A stretch of 64,000 nt of DNA from Candidatus Nitrospira neomarina (GCF_032051675.1 NZ_CP116968.1:3100001-3164000), one strand, 5' to 3'. Shown: positions 25,254 through 34,839, numbered from the stretch's first letter. Made by a program: numbers and translations. Notes: generated by a model from the sequence alone, not told the origin.

Positions 25254-27224
25254 CTAGCCTCTGGCTTGTTCGATGGAGGTCACCGAACATGGTTCCGGAC
25301 TTCCCGTCTTCGTGAACAGCCGGTAAATGGAAATGCGGTTGGCTTTCCCCCTTAGCGTGATCACGCCGACCTCTTTGAGTCTCCATGGATGGTCCCCGAG
25401 GTATTGCTTGGTCGTCTCTCCAATCAGGATCCGGCAGACTTCATCTTTAGGCCAGGTCTCCAACGAGTCTTTTTGGAAACTTTCCAACCGAGAGGCAACA
25501 TTCACGGAATCTCCAATGGTCGTAAATTTCAACCGTTGTTCACTGCCCAGACTTCCGACGACCACCGGCCCCGTTTGAATGCCTATCCGCATCCGCACCT
25601 CCGGCAACCCCTGCTGCTGCCATTGAGTATTGAGGTGTCGCATTTCCTGTTCCAGAGCCACGGCACAACTGACTGCATTGTTGACATCCTCCCGCTTGTC
25701 GGCTTCCGTTTGTCCCAGCCGGAATACCCCGAAATCCGCTTTAATCATGTCTCCATGATAATCATCAACCATCCCACCATGGTTGGTGATGATTTTCACC
25801 ATGCGCTCCATGTAGGTATTGAGCCAGTCAAGTACCGTGTCGGGTTCCATGTTTTCTGCCACCGTCGTGAACCCTTCCAGATCCGTAAACAACGTCGTCA
25901 CCACCAGTTTTTGTGGGCGTAACCGGCCCTTTTCCAAAAATTGTTCCCGCTTCTCCCAAACAGCCTGGGCCACTTCTGAAGAGACATGCCGGGAAAAAAG
26001 CGACATCAGGAGCGCCCGGTCCTGCTTTTCCCGGTTCGAAAGCCAGGCTGTCACCACCATGGCATTGACCACCAATCCAATGACCGGCGGGATAAACGGG
26101 ATCCACGTCCCATACATCATCCCGTTCACCACCACTCCGCTTAGCAGCAGCATCCCCATGAGCACAGCCAGAGAGAAACGCCAGGCACCTCGAACCCACA
26201 CGCCGATGAATCCGCCCCCCAGCACCCATAGCCCGATCCAGGCTGTTTCCAGATTATCCGGAAATGTCGCAATGGGGGCCTGGCCCTCTCCCTTCGCTAA
26301 GCGGAGCAGTTGGTGCACCATATATCCATGCAATTCAAGTCCGGGAATTGGGGGACACACGGCGAGTGTTCCGCATTGTGAGGTATAAAAATAATCTTTG
26401 ACGCCTTGGGCAATAACCCCCACAAGCACAATGTGGTCCTGAAGCAGTTCCGGATTGAACGTTCCTTCCAGTATGGCTCCAAAGGAAATGGTCGGAAAGA
26501 CGTTCTTCCCCCGTTCAAGATCCAACAGATATTGATACCCCTGGGCATCGGCTTCCACATACCCCCCATCGTGCGCTTCGAAAGGGCGAATAACCGTTTT
26601 TCCAAGTTGCAACCAATTAGAATTCTCAACGGCCGGCTTGGGTACGATCTTCTCCTGCTGTAAATATTGGAGGGCCAGCAGCAAAGAAAATGACCGATAG
26701 AAATTGGTCCCATCATCCAGGAATAAGAGACCACGGCGAACGATCCCGTCGGAATCGACGACCACATCGTTAAACCCCACACGATCCGTGCCTTGCAACA
26801 TGGCCGGACCGGGAATACCCCCCTTCTCAATTTTTCCGAATTTCATGACCATCAGGATTTCCGGATGCGCCCCAAGTACCCGGTCCAATTCCTGTCGACC
26901 GGGCGGCACGTCCAAGTCCCGATAGATATCCACTCCGATCGCTCGAGGGTGATGTGCCGTCATGACGTCCAAGGCTCGCGCAAGGACTTCATCCGTTACC
27001 GGCCAACGCCCTAATGTTCGAATATCCTGGTCCGCCATCGACACCAGCGTAATCGGGGGGATCGGCCGTGTGTCGGTCGGACGAAGACGCATTGACCAAT
27101 CGTAGGCATCCAGTTCCGCGCTTTCCAGAAAGCCTTCCCACCGAAGACCCATCACACCCAGAAAAACCAGGAGGGTCATGATCCAGATTTGAAAGGCGGG
27201 AGAACGAAGAGGGGAATGGCCCAC
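25254..27224 (-). CDS. CHASE2-domain class III adenylate/guanylate cyclase (intact catalytic site)
   Basis: A 656-residue inner-membrane cyclase. A first TM helix (about 10-28) is followed by an extracytoplasmic CHASE2 sensor (about 30-310), with PITLVSMADQDIRTLGRWP and AIGVDIYRD. Three TM helices (about 325-400) and a cytoplasmic class III cyclase domain (about 435-610) come next. Both metal-binding aspartates are present (TLFTDLEGFT and DDYHGDMIKADF), as are IGDSVNVASRLE residues for base and transition-state binding. The lysine that selects adenine in many adenylate cyclases is Asp here, so the product (cAMP or cGMP) is uncertain. The GTG at 27224 is preferred because AAGGAG lies 6 nt upstream. 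It is paired with the GAF kinase upstream; the same pair recurs at 29039-32953. Confidence 0.9.
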   Translation of the reverse strand: MGHSPLRSPAFQIWIMTLLVFLGVMGLRWEGFLESAELDAYDWSMRLRPTDTRPIPPITLVSMADQDIRTLGRWPVTDEVLARALDVMTAHHPRAIGVDIYRDLDVPPGRQELDRVLGAHPEILMVMKFGKIEKGGIPGPAMLQGTDRVGFNDVVVDSDGIVRRGLLFLDDGTNFYRSFSLLLALQYLQQEKIVPKPAVENSNWLQLGKTVIRPFEAHDGGYVEADAQGYQYLLDLERGKNVFPTISFGAILEGTFNPELLQDHIVLVGVIAQGVKDYFYTSQCGTLAVCPPIPGLELHGYMVHQLLRLAKGEGQAPIATFPDNLETAWIGLWVLGGGFIGVWVRGAWRFSLAVLMGMLLLSGVVVNGMMYGTWIPFIPPVIGLVVNAMVVTAWLSNREKQDRALLMSLFSRHVSSEVAQAVWEKREQFLEKGRLRPQKLVVTTLFTDLEGFTTVAENMEPDTVLDWLNTYMERMVKIITNHGGMVDDYHGDMIKADFGVFRLGQTEADKREDVNNAVSCAVALEQEMRHLNTQWQQQGLPEVRMRIGIQTGPVVVGSLGSEQRLKFTTIGDSVNVASRLESFQKDSLETWPKDEVCRILIGETTKQYLGDHPWRLKEVGVITLRGKANRISIYRLFTKTGSPEPCSVTSIEQARG

Positions 27225-27381
27225 AGAGATCTCCTTCACAGCTCAGGCACGATATGAATGAACCGGAAAACGGGGAGATATCTGCTATATTTTGTTGGTC
27301 ACCACGAGCCAGTCCATGCTGAAGATGGTGCCATGAACAGGAAGAACATGGTTCACGCCTCGTACCCGTTTTCCAAAAGGT

Positions 27382-28662
27382 TTAAGAAGACACCTGATCC
27401 GAAGAAAACGTGGTCGGCACTTCCATGGGCAAATGAATGTGAAAAACGGTGCCTCTATCCACTTCACTCTCAACCGCAATGACTCCGGAATGCGCCTCGA
27501 TGACATCCTTGACAATTTTTGTTCCCAACCCCGTCCCACCCTGCTTCCGGCTTATCGCCCTGGCCGTGAATAACGTATCTCGAATTTCGGCGGGCATGCC
27601 ACGCCCGGTATCAATCACGGACACGTGAACCGTCTTTCCCATAGCCTCCATTTGTCCCGTTATCGTGATAGACCCGCCCTTGGGAACTTCGGAGATGGCG
27701 TTATTAACAAGGTTATAGAAGGCATTAAACAGCCGGGATTCATCGGCTTGCATCACCGGCAAGTCCAAAATTCCTTCATGAGCCAGAGAAATCCCTTTTT
27801 CTTGAGCGGTCAGCTTCAAGGTATCAAACACCGAAGCCACCACATGGTGAAGCTTACACGGGGCAAAGCGTGGAGGGCTCGTCAAACCCTTTACGCAATC
27901 GGCAATTTCTTTCACGCGCTCTTGAATCCGCTTAGCGTTATTGCCCACCATCCCAATGACTTCCAGGCATAATTCATAGCTCGCCCGGCCTTTGTCAGGA
28001 TCAAACGCCGGAAGATCGGCGAAGACGTCATTTATCTCATCCCTTAGGAGTGACGTCCCACACATGACCGGCATCAGCATATTTTTTACGTCATGCCCAA
28101 TGTCTCCCAGGATTCGGGCCACTTCCGCTAATTTGGCTTCCTGAAATAATCGCGCCTGCTCGATGGCCAGTGCCGTGAAAGCCCCGATGATCATTAAGAT
28201 GGCCACGTCGTCCTGATTTAACCTGTCCTCCCGCTTGTTCATCACCTCCAGGACTCCAATCGGATGGCCTTCCCATCGGTTCAGAGGAATGGCAATCAGG
28301 TCCCTGGTGTGGAATCCGCTCAGGTGATCGATTTTCTCGAAGTGACGCTGATCCTCCTTCACATCCTTAATCACCACAGGGTCTCCCGTGGCAAAAACCG
28401 AACCCGCAATGCCTTGCGTCCAGGGAAATGCCGTTCCGGGCTTGAGTGGCTGGTCACCAATTGAATGGTAGAACACCAATTCCTCCGTTTCCGGATTGGC
28501 CAACAACACGGAACCGGCTCGGCAGTTCACAACCTCCAAAGCTATCTTTAATCCCTGTTCCACCACATCTTCCACGCTGAGATGCTGAAAAAGCGCCTGG
28601 CTTATTCTCCGGGCGGCTTCAAGTTCCCGCTCTTTGCGATCCAATTGGTTCGAGGGATTCAT
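27382..28662 (-). CDS. GAF-domain sensor histidine kinase (copy 1)
   Basis: A 426-residue soluble kinase. A GAF domain (about residues 25-175: AGSVLLANPETEELVFYHSI, WTQGIAGSVFATGDPVVI, DLIAIPLNRW, IGVLEVMNKRE) is followed by a dimerisation/phosphoacceptor helix with His in LGDIGHDVKNMLMP. An HATPase_c domain follows, with the N box (FYNLVNNAISEVPKG), the G1 box (DTGRGMP) and the G2 box (GGTGLGTKIVKDVIEAHSG). No membrane span is present. It is paralogous to 31583-32953 and precedes a CHASE2 cyclase. No response regulator lies nearby, so its partner is unknown. CGGAG lies before the ATG. Confidence 0.9.
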   Translation of the reverse strand: MNPSNQLDRKERELEAARRISQALFQHLSVEDVVEQGLKIALEVVNCRAGSVLLANPETEELVFYHSIGDQPLKPGTAFPWTQGIAGSVFATGDPVVIKDVKEDQRHFEKIDHLSGFHTRDLIAIPLNRWEGHPIGVLEVMNKREDRLNQDDVAILMIIGAFTALAIEQARLFQEAKLAEVARILGDIGHDVKNMLMPVMCGTSLLRDEINDVFADLPAFDPDKGRASYELCLEVIGMVGNNAKRIQERVKEIADCVKGLTSPPRFAPCKLHHVVASVFDTLKLTAQEKGISLAHEGILDLPVMQADESRLFNAFYNLVNNAISEVPKGGSITITGQMEAMGKTVHVSVIDTGRGMPAEIRDTLFTARAISRKQGGTGLGTKIVKDVIEAHSGVIAVESEVDRGTVFHIHLPMEVPTTFSSDQVSS

Positions 28663-29038
28663 GTCTGGCTCCGAAATGATGTCAAGGTTGACCCAATTTT
28701 CACCATTAACCGAATCACATTTTGAGGGTTATTCGAAAAGGGTAACAAAATTTGAATAAAAAAGCTTATTGGGCCTTAAAGGAATCACATAAGAGGACGC
28801 GGTGTGTACCTGGCTTCAGTCGAACCTTCCCGGACTGGGTCCTGCACTCGCGGAGTCCGAATGAATACGAGTAAGGAATGCAGGCTCTTATCGTTGCCCC
28901 TTGAAACAGATTGGTGCTGGATCAGTTTGCGTCTGGATAGGATCCCGGATGACGTCAATTTTACCGATTTTGCGAAAAGCCTAAATAGGAGAGTTTTGAA
29001 ATACTTCTTACAATTCAGCATACCCAAAAATAAAGACA
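28663..29038. other. Intergenic gap between the two cyclase/kinase modules
   Basis: 376 bp without a gene I can support. Two overlapping frames on opposite strands (about 28785-29112) lack recognisable motifs or ribosome sites, and one runs into the end of the downstream cyclase gene. Part of this gap probably carries the promoter of the kinase gene ending at 27382. Confidence 0.4.
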
Positions 29039-31399
29039 TCAGATGCCCTGATTTTCAAGGGGATTTCCGGCCCCAGGGAAACGATTCGATCTGGAAAGGT
29101 CATCATCGTTGACACGAAGCGCATCCCAGGATAGGCCAGGGCTATAGTTCTCTAGTGTCACCACTTTATCCCATGGTTCAGAAGGTGGATTTTTGCGGTA
29201 CTGTTTACAGAGTTGAAGATAAAACTCCGAAGGTCCATCTCCCTCGACATGGTCAAGATACTGAGAAAACCATTCTCGTGCGACATTCCAATCCTGCATT
29301 CTAAATGCCCCGAGACCTTTGGCGAAGATCCGACTCGTGATCATTTGGTTTGGGTCAGCCTCCTCCAGGCGACTGATGAGTTCGTGGAGGACAAACGGCG
29401 GCTCATGGCCTTTTAGCTTAAATTGTCCAAGCTCTCTCAAGAGAAAGGGTGCTTCGAGTCCATGGACGACATCGCCCGTCGCGATGATGGTCGTTCCCAT
29501 ATACTTATTCAACCCTTCCACCCGGAAAGCCATATTCACAACCTCTCCGGCCGGACGGTACTCAGCATGATCGACCGCCCTCTCCGTACCGATGGTGACT
29601 TGCCCGCAATGCAACCCGATCCTTGTGTGAAGACTGTATGGCCCTACCTCTCGGTTATACCGATCAACCGATTTTGCAATATCCAAGGCTGCGAAACACG
29701 CTTGCTTTCTCAGCCCCGGCTGATCCAGGGTCGCTTTCCAGATCGCAAGAAACGAATGTCCTCTCAGATCGACGATGAGCCCACCGTGGTGGCGGACAGG
29801 CGTAAAGAGCGCGTTAAAGTATTTCCCGAGCAACACACGCAGTTCTTGAGGGTTCAGTTTTTCCGATAGGGTCGTGTAATCCGCGGCATCGGTAAACAGA
29901 CAGGTTCCATAGACGACATGAGGGCCACCCTTGAGATTGCCGAGATTCCGGGACAGCGCATCCACCACATCATTGGGCAGGTAGTCCCCAAAAACCTTGC
30001 GCATGTTCTTCCGCTCCTTTTCGGTCTTATAATAATTCCACAAGACCGCACTCCCGAGGGCCAATGGACCCTGCACGAACAACGGAATCACGAGGGGAGA
30101 CCACATAAAGGCGTTCTGAAATGCATAGGCGGCCCCCCCGAGATACATGAGACTTAAGACCAGGACTGTGCCGGCTGCCATGACCGTTGAAACCATCCGG
30201 CAAACTACCCCCACAAGCAGGCCCCAAGACAGGAGAATCAACACTTTGGCACGCAGGTTCATGGGTGTGACGGAAGAGTCCTCCAGCATGTTGGCAAGAG
30301 CGGTGGCGGCTATTTCCACCCCGCCAATAAAGACCCCATTCCCCTGGAACAACCCCGTGTAAAAACTTTCCTTTTTTCCCTCCGGCAAAATGTCGGAATG
30401 CCCCACAAAGACGACTTTGTCTTTGAGATTCCCTCGGGCACCCCTCGTAGCGTCGGGCCGGGAATCCATAACCTGATAATACGGAATGGTGAAAATGGTC
30501 TGTGAAGGTCCATAAAAATTGAGATAACGGCTGTGCTCGCCTCCGTAAACCTTGATCAGCGCCTTGAGCAGCTTGGAGTTCTTCGCAATGGTTGGTCCGG
30601 ATCCCGCATATCTGAGAGCCTTGAGCATATCTTCCGTCAAACGCGGATCGCTCTGAAAGAGTTCTCTGATATTCCGCACCAACTCCACCAGCCCTTTGCG
30701 TGTTCGTGCCGACTCAAAATCCTTGGGAAGGTGGCCGGTTAAGTTAGGGCGGACCTGCTCAAGGAGTTCAATAAACTGTTGGTAGAGGGGTGAAAAAAAC
30801 AATTGGAGTGCCAGAATGGGAAAGATTGGCGTTTCGCCAGCTCCTTGGTGAACCGTCCAATCCTGGTATACCTTAGCCGGGATTCTTGAAAGCACAAACG
30901 GTCCGGTTCCGGCGGCCGCTTCTTTAAAGGCTGCAAATGGCTTGGAGATTTTCACGATGCTATCGGCGTCAGGCCGGGCCTCGCCCATCATACTCATGGG
31001 AACGTCCCCGGCAATCACGGTATCCGCCAACACGACATTCCCTGCTCGTTGAATAGCTTGTACAAAATATCCATCCTCCTCCGGCGATCGGGCTTCCAGA
31101 AAATTCACGTCAAAGATTATGACTCTGGCTCCGGCTTGCACCAGCCGCTCCGTTAACCGTGCATAAAGAGTGCGAGGCCATTCATCGGGATTGTCCGGGA
31201 CGTTGAAGTGCGCTGAAGAGTCATGATCAAGACGAATGACCGCGACGTCAGTCGGTGGCGGCCTGATGCCTCGCAATTGAAACAAGAGGCCCAATCCCAC
31301 ATCTTCTTCAAGACTGCGAGAAAGCGGGACAACACTGAGGACAACTCCAACGATACCAATGAGCAGACCAAACAAACCGGCCTTTATGAGTTTGGCCAC
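29039..31399 (-). CDS. CHASE2-domain cyclase homologue with altered metal site
   Basis: A 786-residue inner-membrane protein. TM helix (about 7-25), CHASE2 sensor (about 30-385, VAVIRLDHDSS and VIIFDVNFLEA), three TM helices (about 390-455), and a cytoplasmic class III cyclase-type domain (about 495-690). The first metal aspartate is present (LFTDAADYT). The second, normally in a GD pair, is His (VDLRGHSFLAIW), and the adenine-side Asp is Glu (PAGEVVNMAFR). These changes predict weak or no cyclase activity, so it may act as a sensor or regulator of the neighbouring cyclase. A C-terminal extension (about 690-786) follows. The GTG start has GAGAGG upstream. It is paired with the GAF kinase at 31583-32953. 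Confidence 0.87.
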   Translation of the reverse strand: MAKLIKAGLFGLLIGIVGVVLSVVPLSRSLEEDVGLGLLFQLRGIRPPPTDVAVIRLDHDSSAHFNVPDNPDEWPRTLYARLTERLVQAGARVIIFDVNFLEARSPEEDGYFVQAIQRAGNVVLADTVIAGDVPMSMMGEARPDADSIVKISKPFAAFKEAAAGTGPFVLSRIPAKVYQDWTVHQGAGETPIFPILALQLFFSPLYQQFIELLEQVRPNLTGHLPKDFESARTRKGLVELVRNIRELFQSDPRLTEDMLKALRYAGSGPTIAKNSKLLKALIKVYGGEHSRYLNFYGPSQTIFTIPYYQVMDSRPDATRGARGNLKDKVVFVGHSDILPEGKKESFYTGLFQGNGVFIGGVEIAATALANMLEDSSVTPMNLRAKVLILLSWGLLVGVVCRMVSTVMAAGTVLVLSLMYLGGAAYAFQNAFMWSPLVIPLFVQGPLALGSAVLWNYYKTEKERKNMRKVFGDYLPNDVVDALSRNLGNLKGGPHVVYGTCLFTDAADYTTLSEKLNPQELRVLLGKYFNALFTPVRHHGGLIVDLRGHSFLAIWKATLDQPGLRKQACFAALDIAKSVDRYNREVGPYSLHTRIGLHCGQVTIGTERAVDHAEYRPAGEVVNMAFRVEGLNKYMGTTIIATGDVVHGLEAPFLLRELGQFKLKGHEPPFVLHELISRLEEADPNQMITSRIFAKGLGAFRMQDWNVAREWFSQYLDHVEGDGPSEFYLQLCKQYRKNPPSEPWDKVVTLENYSPGLSWDALRVNDDDLSRSNRFPGAGNPLENQGI

Positions 31400-31582
31400 G
31401 AATGCCTCTCATCTGATTCCGGGAATTTCATTCCTGAAGAAACCACCAGAACCGTCAGTACCCACTGCTCCATGTGGGGATTTCCGAACGACCTATCTCA
31501 TCAGCTTCATCCTCGTCGTCCCCTGAGAAGCCCACACCGAGCAACCCTCCTCAAAATAGAAGACCAGCCGTCGGGACAATTT

Positions 31583-32953
31583 TCACAATCTCGGTGGAGG
31601 AGGGTGAACAGGAAGATGCAGATAAAACGTGGTGCCCACACCCAGCTCACTTTCTACACCAATACGTCCTCCATGGGCATCCACCACATCTTTGACAATT
31701 TTGGTCCCCAGCCCCGTCCCTTCCTGCTTGGTGGTGATAGCCTCGGAGTGAAAAAGGCGATCCCGCACTTCGGGGCACATGCCACGGCCATTGTCCGAAA
31801 CAGTGACGAGAATCCCCTCTCCCGGATTAACCTCCTCTCCAGAAACCGAGATCAGGCCTCCTCCGGGAATCTCCGGAATGGCATTGCTGATGAGATTGTA
31901 AAAAGCGGTAAAGAGACGGTGTTCATCAGCTTCAATGACAGGGAGTGTGTCCAGATTGTCGGTTTCAAGAAGGACCGCGTGCTCCGCCGCATAGGTTTTT
32001 AGGGTTGCGAACACGGCCCTCACTACAGTGGAAATCTGGCAGGGGGCAAAATGGGGTGGACTCGTGACACCTTTGACTGCATCGGCAATTTCCCGCACGC
32101 GCCGTTGTATCCGCCTGGCATTGTTCACAATCATCCTGGTGAGTTCCTGACAGTTGGCATAACTCGTCTCAGCCCCTTTCATCTTGACGTCGATCCAATG
32201 AGAAAAACGTTCGTCCAATTCTTCCTCCAGTAATTGGGCCCCCGATAACACCGGCATCAACATATTCTTAATGTCATGACTGACATCACCCAACATTCGC
32301 ACGATGCCGGCGAGCTTCGCTTCCCGATACAGACGGGATTGCTCAATCGAGTTCGCGGCAAGGGCGGATACAATTGTCAGGATAGCCAGGTCTTCTTCAT
32401 CAAGAAGCGATTCGCGTTTATTCAGGACTTCCAACACACCGATAGGCTTTCCTTCCCATCGCTTTAAGGGCAGAGCGATCATATCCCGTGTGACGTGTTC
32501 GGTTAACACATCGATGGCTTCATAATGACGTTGATCCCGTTTGACATCCGGAATCACGATCGGCTGTCCCGAATGAAACACGGCCCCGGCAATCCCCTTG
32601 TCCCAAGGAATCGCGGTTCCTGCTTCCACCGGGCTGGCTCCAATGGAATGCCGGAACACGAGTTCCTCAGAATCCTGGCTGGCGAGAAGAATGGATCCGC
32701 TCTCCGCTCCAACAACCTCCAGAGCAGTGGTGAGTGTTTGTTCAACCAGCTCATCGGTGTGAAGATTCTGGAAAAGTACTTCCGTCATGCGGCTGGCCGC
32801 TTCCAACTCCCGATTGCGCTGTATCAATCGTCGGTCTTCTATCCGGCGAGGTTTTTTACGCCGGTCCGGAACCGACATCTGAAACGAGGAGGATTTGCAT
32901 TCTAATTCCACAGATGTTTCTCCCATGAGGTTGCGTGAGCCATCCCATCCCAT
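31583..32953 (-). CDS. GAF-domain sensor histidine kinase (copy 2)
   Basis: A 456-residue paralogue of the kinase at 27382-28662 with the same order: a short basic N-terminal segment (RRKKPRRIEDRRL), the GAF domain (about 55-205; SGSILLASQDSEELVFRHSI, WDKGIAGAVFHSGQPIVI), and the phosphoacceptor His in LGDVSHDIKNMLMPVLSGAQ. The ATPase domain has FYNLISNAIPEIPGG, DNGRGMCPEV and GTGLGTKIVKDVVDAHGG. It is soluble. An internal ATG (ten codons in) is an alternative start. It is the upstream member of a kinase plus CHASE2-cyclase pair. Phosphotransfer partners are not visible in the window. Confidence 0.9.
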   Translation of the reverse strand: MGWDGSRNLMGETSVELECKSSSFQMSVPDRRKKPRRIEDRRLIQRNRELEAASRMTEVLFQNLHTDELVEQTLTTALEVVGAESGSILLASQDSEELVFRHSIGASPVEAGTAIPWDKGIAGAVFHSGQPIVIPDVKRDQRHYEAIDVLTEHVTRDMIALPLKRWEGKPIGVLEVLNKRESLLDEEDLAILTIVSALAANSIEQSRLYREAKLAGIVRMLGDVSHDIKNMLMPVLSGAQLLEEELDERFSHWIDVKMKGAETSYANCQELTRMIVNNARRIQRRVREIADAVKGVTSPPHFAPCQISTVVRAVFATLKTYAAEHAVLLETDNLDTLPVIEADEHRLFTAFYNLISNAIPEIPGGGLISVSGEEVNPGEGILVTVSDNGRGMCPEVRDRLFHSEAITTKQEGTGLGTKIVKDVVDAHGGRIGVESELGVGTTFYLHLPVHPPPPRL

Positions 32954-33217
32954 ACAGACTACCTACATGATTCATAATCTTTCATACAGCCGGTCAATGC
33001 TGGTTTGTTTTCAAGTTGAAAACCATTGCCTCTCACCCCTTTGGCCTTCTTTTTCCTTTAACGACGGATGAATGGAAAAGCACTTTGATCACCGCAACGA
33101 AATTTTCAAGATTACGCATCTCCAAAGCATACAGCCATGAACAAAGAACATTGGGGTACCGGCTATTCCTCTTGGCTCCCTTCTTCAGCATCACTCACCG
33201 GATTGGACGACATATGG

Positions 33218-33352
33218 TTACACCAGCGCTTTTCCTTTTGCTGAAACGACCGTTTCCCGTCCGGTTAGAGAAAACGTTCTCTTATCCTTGGCGACCACAC
33301 CCTTCCCATCAAGGATGGTGATTGCCATTTGAGTGTTTTCGATTAGAGTCAA
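33218..33352 (-). pseudogene. Out-of-frame 3' remnant of the FecR-domain gene
   Basis: Directly after the stop of the FecR-like frame, another reading frame gives LTLIENTQMAITILDGKGVV and ends TVVSAKGKALV. In intact FecR-domain proteins of CHASE2-linked clusters a similar segment (T-x-V-x-V-L-x-G-x-V, ending in A-x-x-GKAPV) follows the part encoded upstream. The two frames together therefore look like one gene broken by a deletion and frameshift. The match is by eye only. Confidence 0.45.
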
Positions 33353-33744
33353 GCCTTCCCTAACGCGCGAATTCCACGGGTAAAAACATCGGTGGCACTT
33401 TCGATGAGGAAGACCGGAACTGTCTTTCCTTTTTGAAGTCCTCCCAGAGTGATGGTGGTGTTTTGATCCAACCGTAGTACCGCTCGATTGGCGAGGGCGA
33501 TATCCGCCCGGCTCCTATCACCTACCCGAATGCGATCCCCGGCACAGAAGAAATCGTCGAGGCTCACCGGCTGCCACTGCTCAACATTCACGCGGCGCAC
33601 CTCCACTTTGCCCTGAACGGACACGACAGTCGCCACAATCGGATTGCATTCCGGACCCCATGTGACCGGCGTGGTGAGCCCGACAGCCACGAAGCTGATG
33701 CACAGTAGCCAGGGGGCATAGACAGGGACCGCGTTCATGGTCAT
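33349..33744 (-). pseudogene. FecR-domain exported protein, truncated
   Basis: A 131-residue frame. A signal peptide (YAPWLLCISFVAVGLTTPVTW) is followed by a FecR-type beta domain with VVSVQGKVEVRR, FCAGDRIRVGDRSRADIAL and LRLDQNTTITLGG, the conserved pattern of this family. FecR-domain proteins linked to CHASE2 usually continue with a second half, often with TPRs. Here the frame stops after VFTRGIRALGKA, and related sequence continues in a different frame (33218-33352). It is probably an inactivated member of the cluster, although a short domain-only protein remains possible. The start has GGTGAAAT directly before the ATG. Confidence 0.65.
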
Positions 33745-33964
33745 ATTTCACCCATGTTTAGTGTATGGAGAAAGTGCGTTCTGTGTGCTCGTCTTTCGAT
33801 GTTTTGGCGAGCGGGAACCGGGAAATTTTGAGAATATCCATACAGTATTTCACTCCTCTTCTGCAGATTTTCTAGCAATGATCCCGGGGCTTGAATTCGG
33901 AGGCTTTGACAACACGAGGCGTCGAATGACGCGAGGGGAGAAAGCGTACGAAGGTTAGAGTACG

Positions 33965-34162
33965 TTACGGGTTCATGGTCCTGCCATTTGGATCTCCTTC
34001 TTTTTTTCTGACATTTCGTGCCGCCAAATCTTTGGTCTCAACACCGCGCCCTTTGTGGTTTTTGACATATTCTACTTCATCCACCCATTGTTCCCATGCT
34101 TTAAGAATACCTTTAAAGAGACGGATGATCTGTCGGTTAAAGATGACGGTTTCTTGTTGCAT
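33965..34162 (-). CDS. Small hypothetical protein
   Basis: A 65-residue charged protein starting MQQETVIFNRQIIRLFKGIL and ending in a basic tail. The ATG at 34162 has AAGGA about 10 nt upstream. A GTG seven codons earlier also keeps the frame open. No family is recognised. A CRP-like site lies about 335 bp upstream (34496-34511), and the rest of 33745-34987 has no other gene I can support. Confidence 0.4.
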   Translation of the reverse strand: MQQETVIFNRQIIRLFKGILKAWEQWVDEVEYVKNHKGRGVETKDLAARNVRKKEGDPNGRTMNP

Positions 34163-34495
34163 GGGCCAGGTTCCTTCACTCACATTTCTGCACGACGGGT
34201 GATCGAATCGTTCCTATGGCTCAACGACTTGATGAACCCTGTTTCTGAGGCTAGTGAGGAAGAGGGAATATTCGTGTTCCACACCTTCTACCACCTCAGA
34301 ATCCGACTCCTTTCGTCACGATTTTCTTGACGAAAGTAAGGAGCCAAACCCAGAGGCGGGTTCATTAGAAAGAGACGATTGCGTGTTTAGAAACACGAGC
34401 CGCAGCTGCTCGAGTCCACGTATGTCCCGACCCCCTAGAATCCCTTCTCATGGTTTGAGAGACCGTGACAGGGAAATAATTGGGGTTCATATTTT

Positions 34496-34511
34496 TGTGA
34501 TTTTGATCACG
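34496..34511. promoter_or_regulatory. CRP-like site
   Basis: TGTGA-TTTTGA-TCACG matches 9 of 10 positions of the CRP consensus TGTGA-N6-TCACA. It lies in a gene-poor stretch. The nearest gene reading away is the small frame at 33965-34162. Assignment to a promoter is uncertain. Confidence 0.45.
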
Positions 34512-34839
34512 TTAATTGTCATTATTGAGGCAACTTCAATACCATCCTTATGGTGGGTGCCCTTACGGATTTTCTTGAAGATAACCAATTGGCTGTAAAC
34601 GAATATTTCCGTTTCCAAACATTTCAACTATTGTTACGCCAGATCAGGCACCACGGAAGGGTATCCATTTGGATACATAATTTATCTATTTAGATACATG
34701 TCTTGGTTGAAGGCTGTTGGCCCAAGGTCAATCATTTCTGTCTAGGTATTGTCTTTTGGTCCGAATTTTCCATAGCCCCTCTCAAAATATTCAGATCAGG
34801 ACCGTTGGGTTACGATTCTTTTTCTGAGAGAGAAAACGA

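Noticed and set aside
28804-29112. 102-codon frame on the plus strand
   Set aside because: It overlaps the end of the CHASE2 protein gene, has no motif or ribosome site, and is opposed by another open frame.
34254-34598. 114-codon frame with a hydrophobic end
   Set aside because: Serine/arginine-rich translation of a degenerate stretch, no ribosome site, and a CRP-like palindrome inside it.
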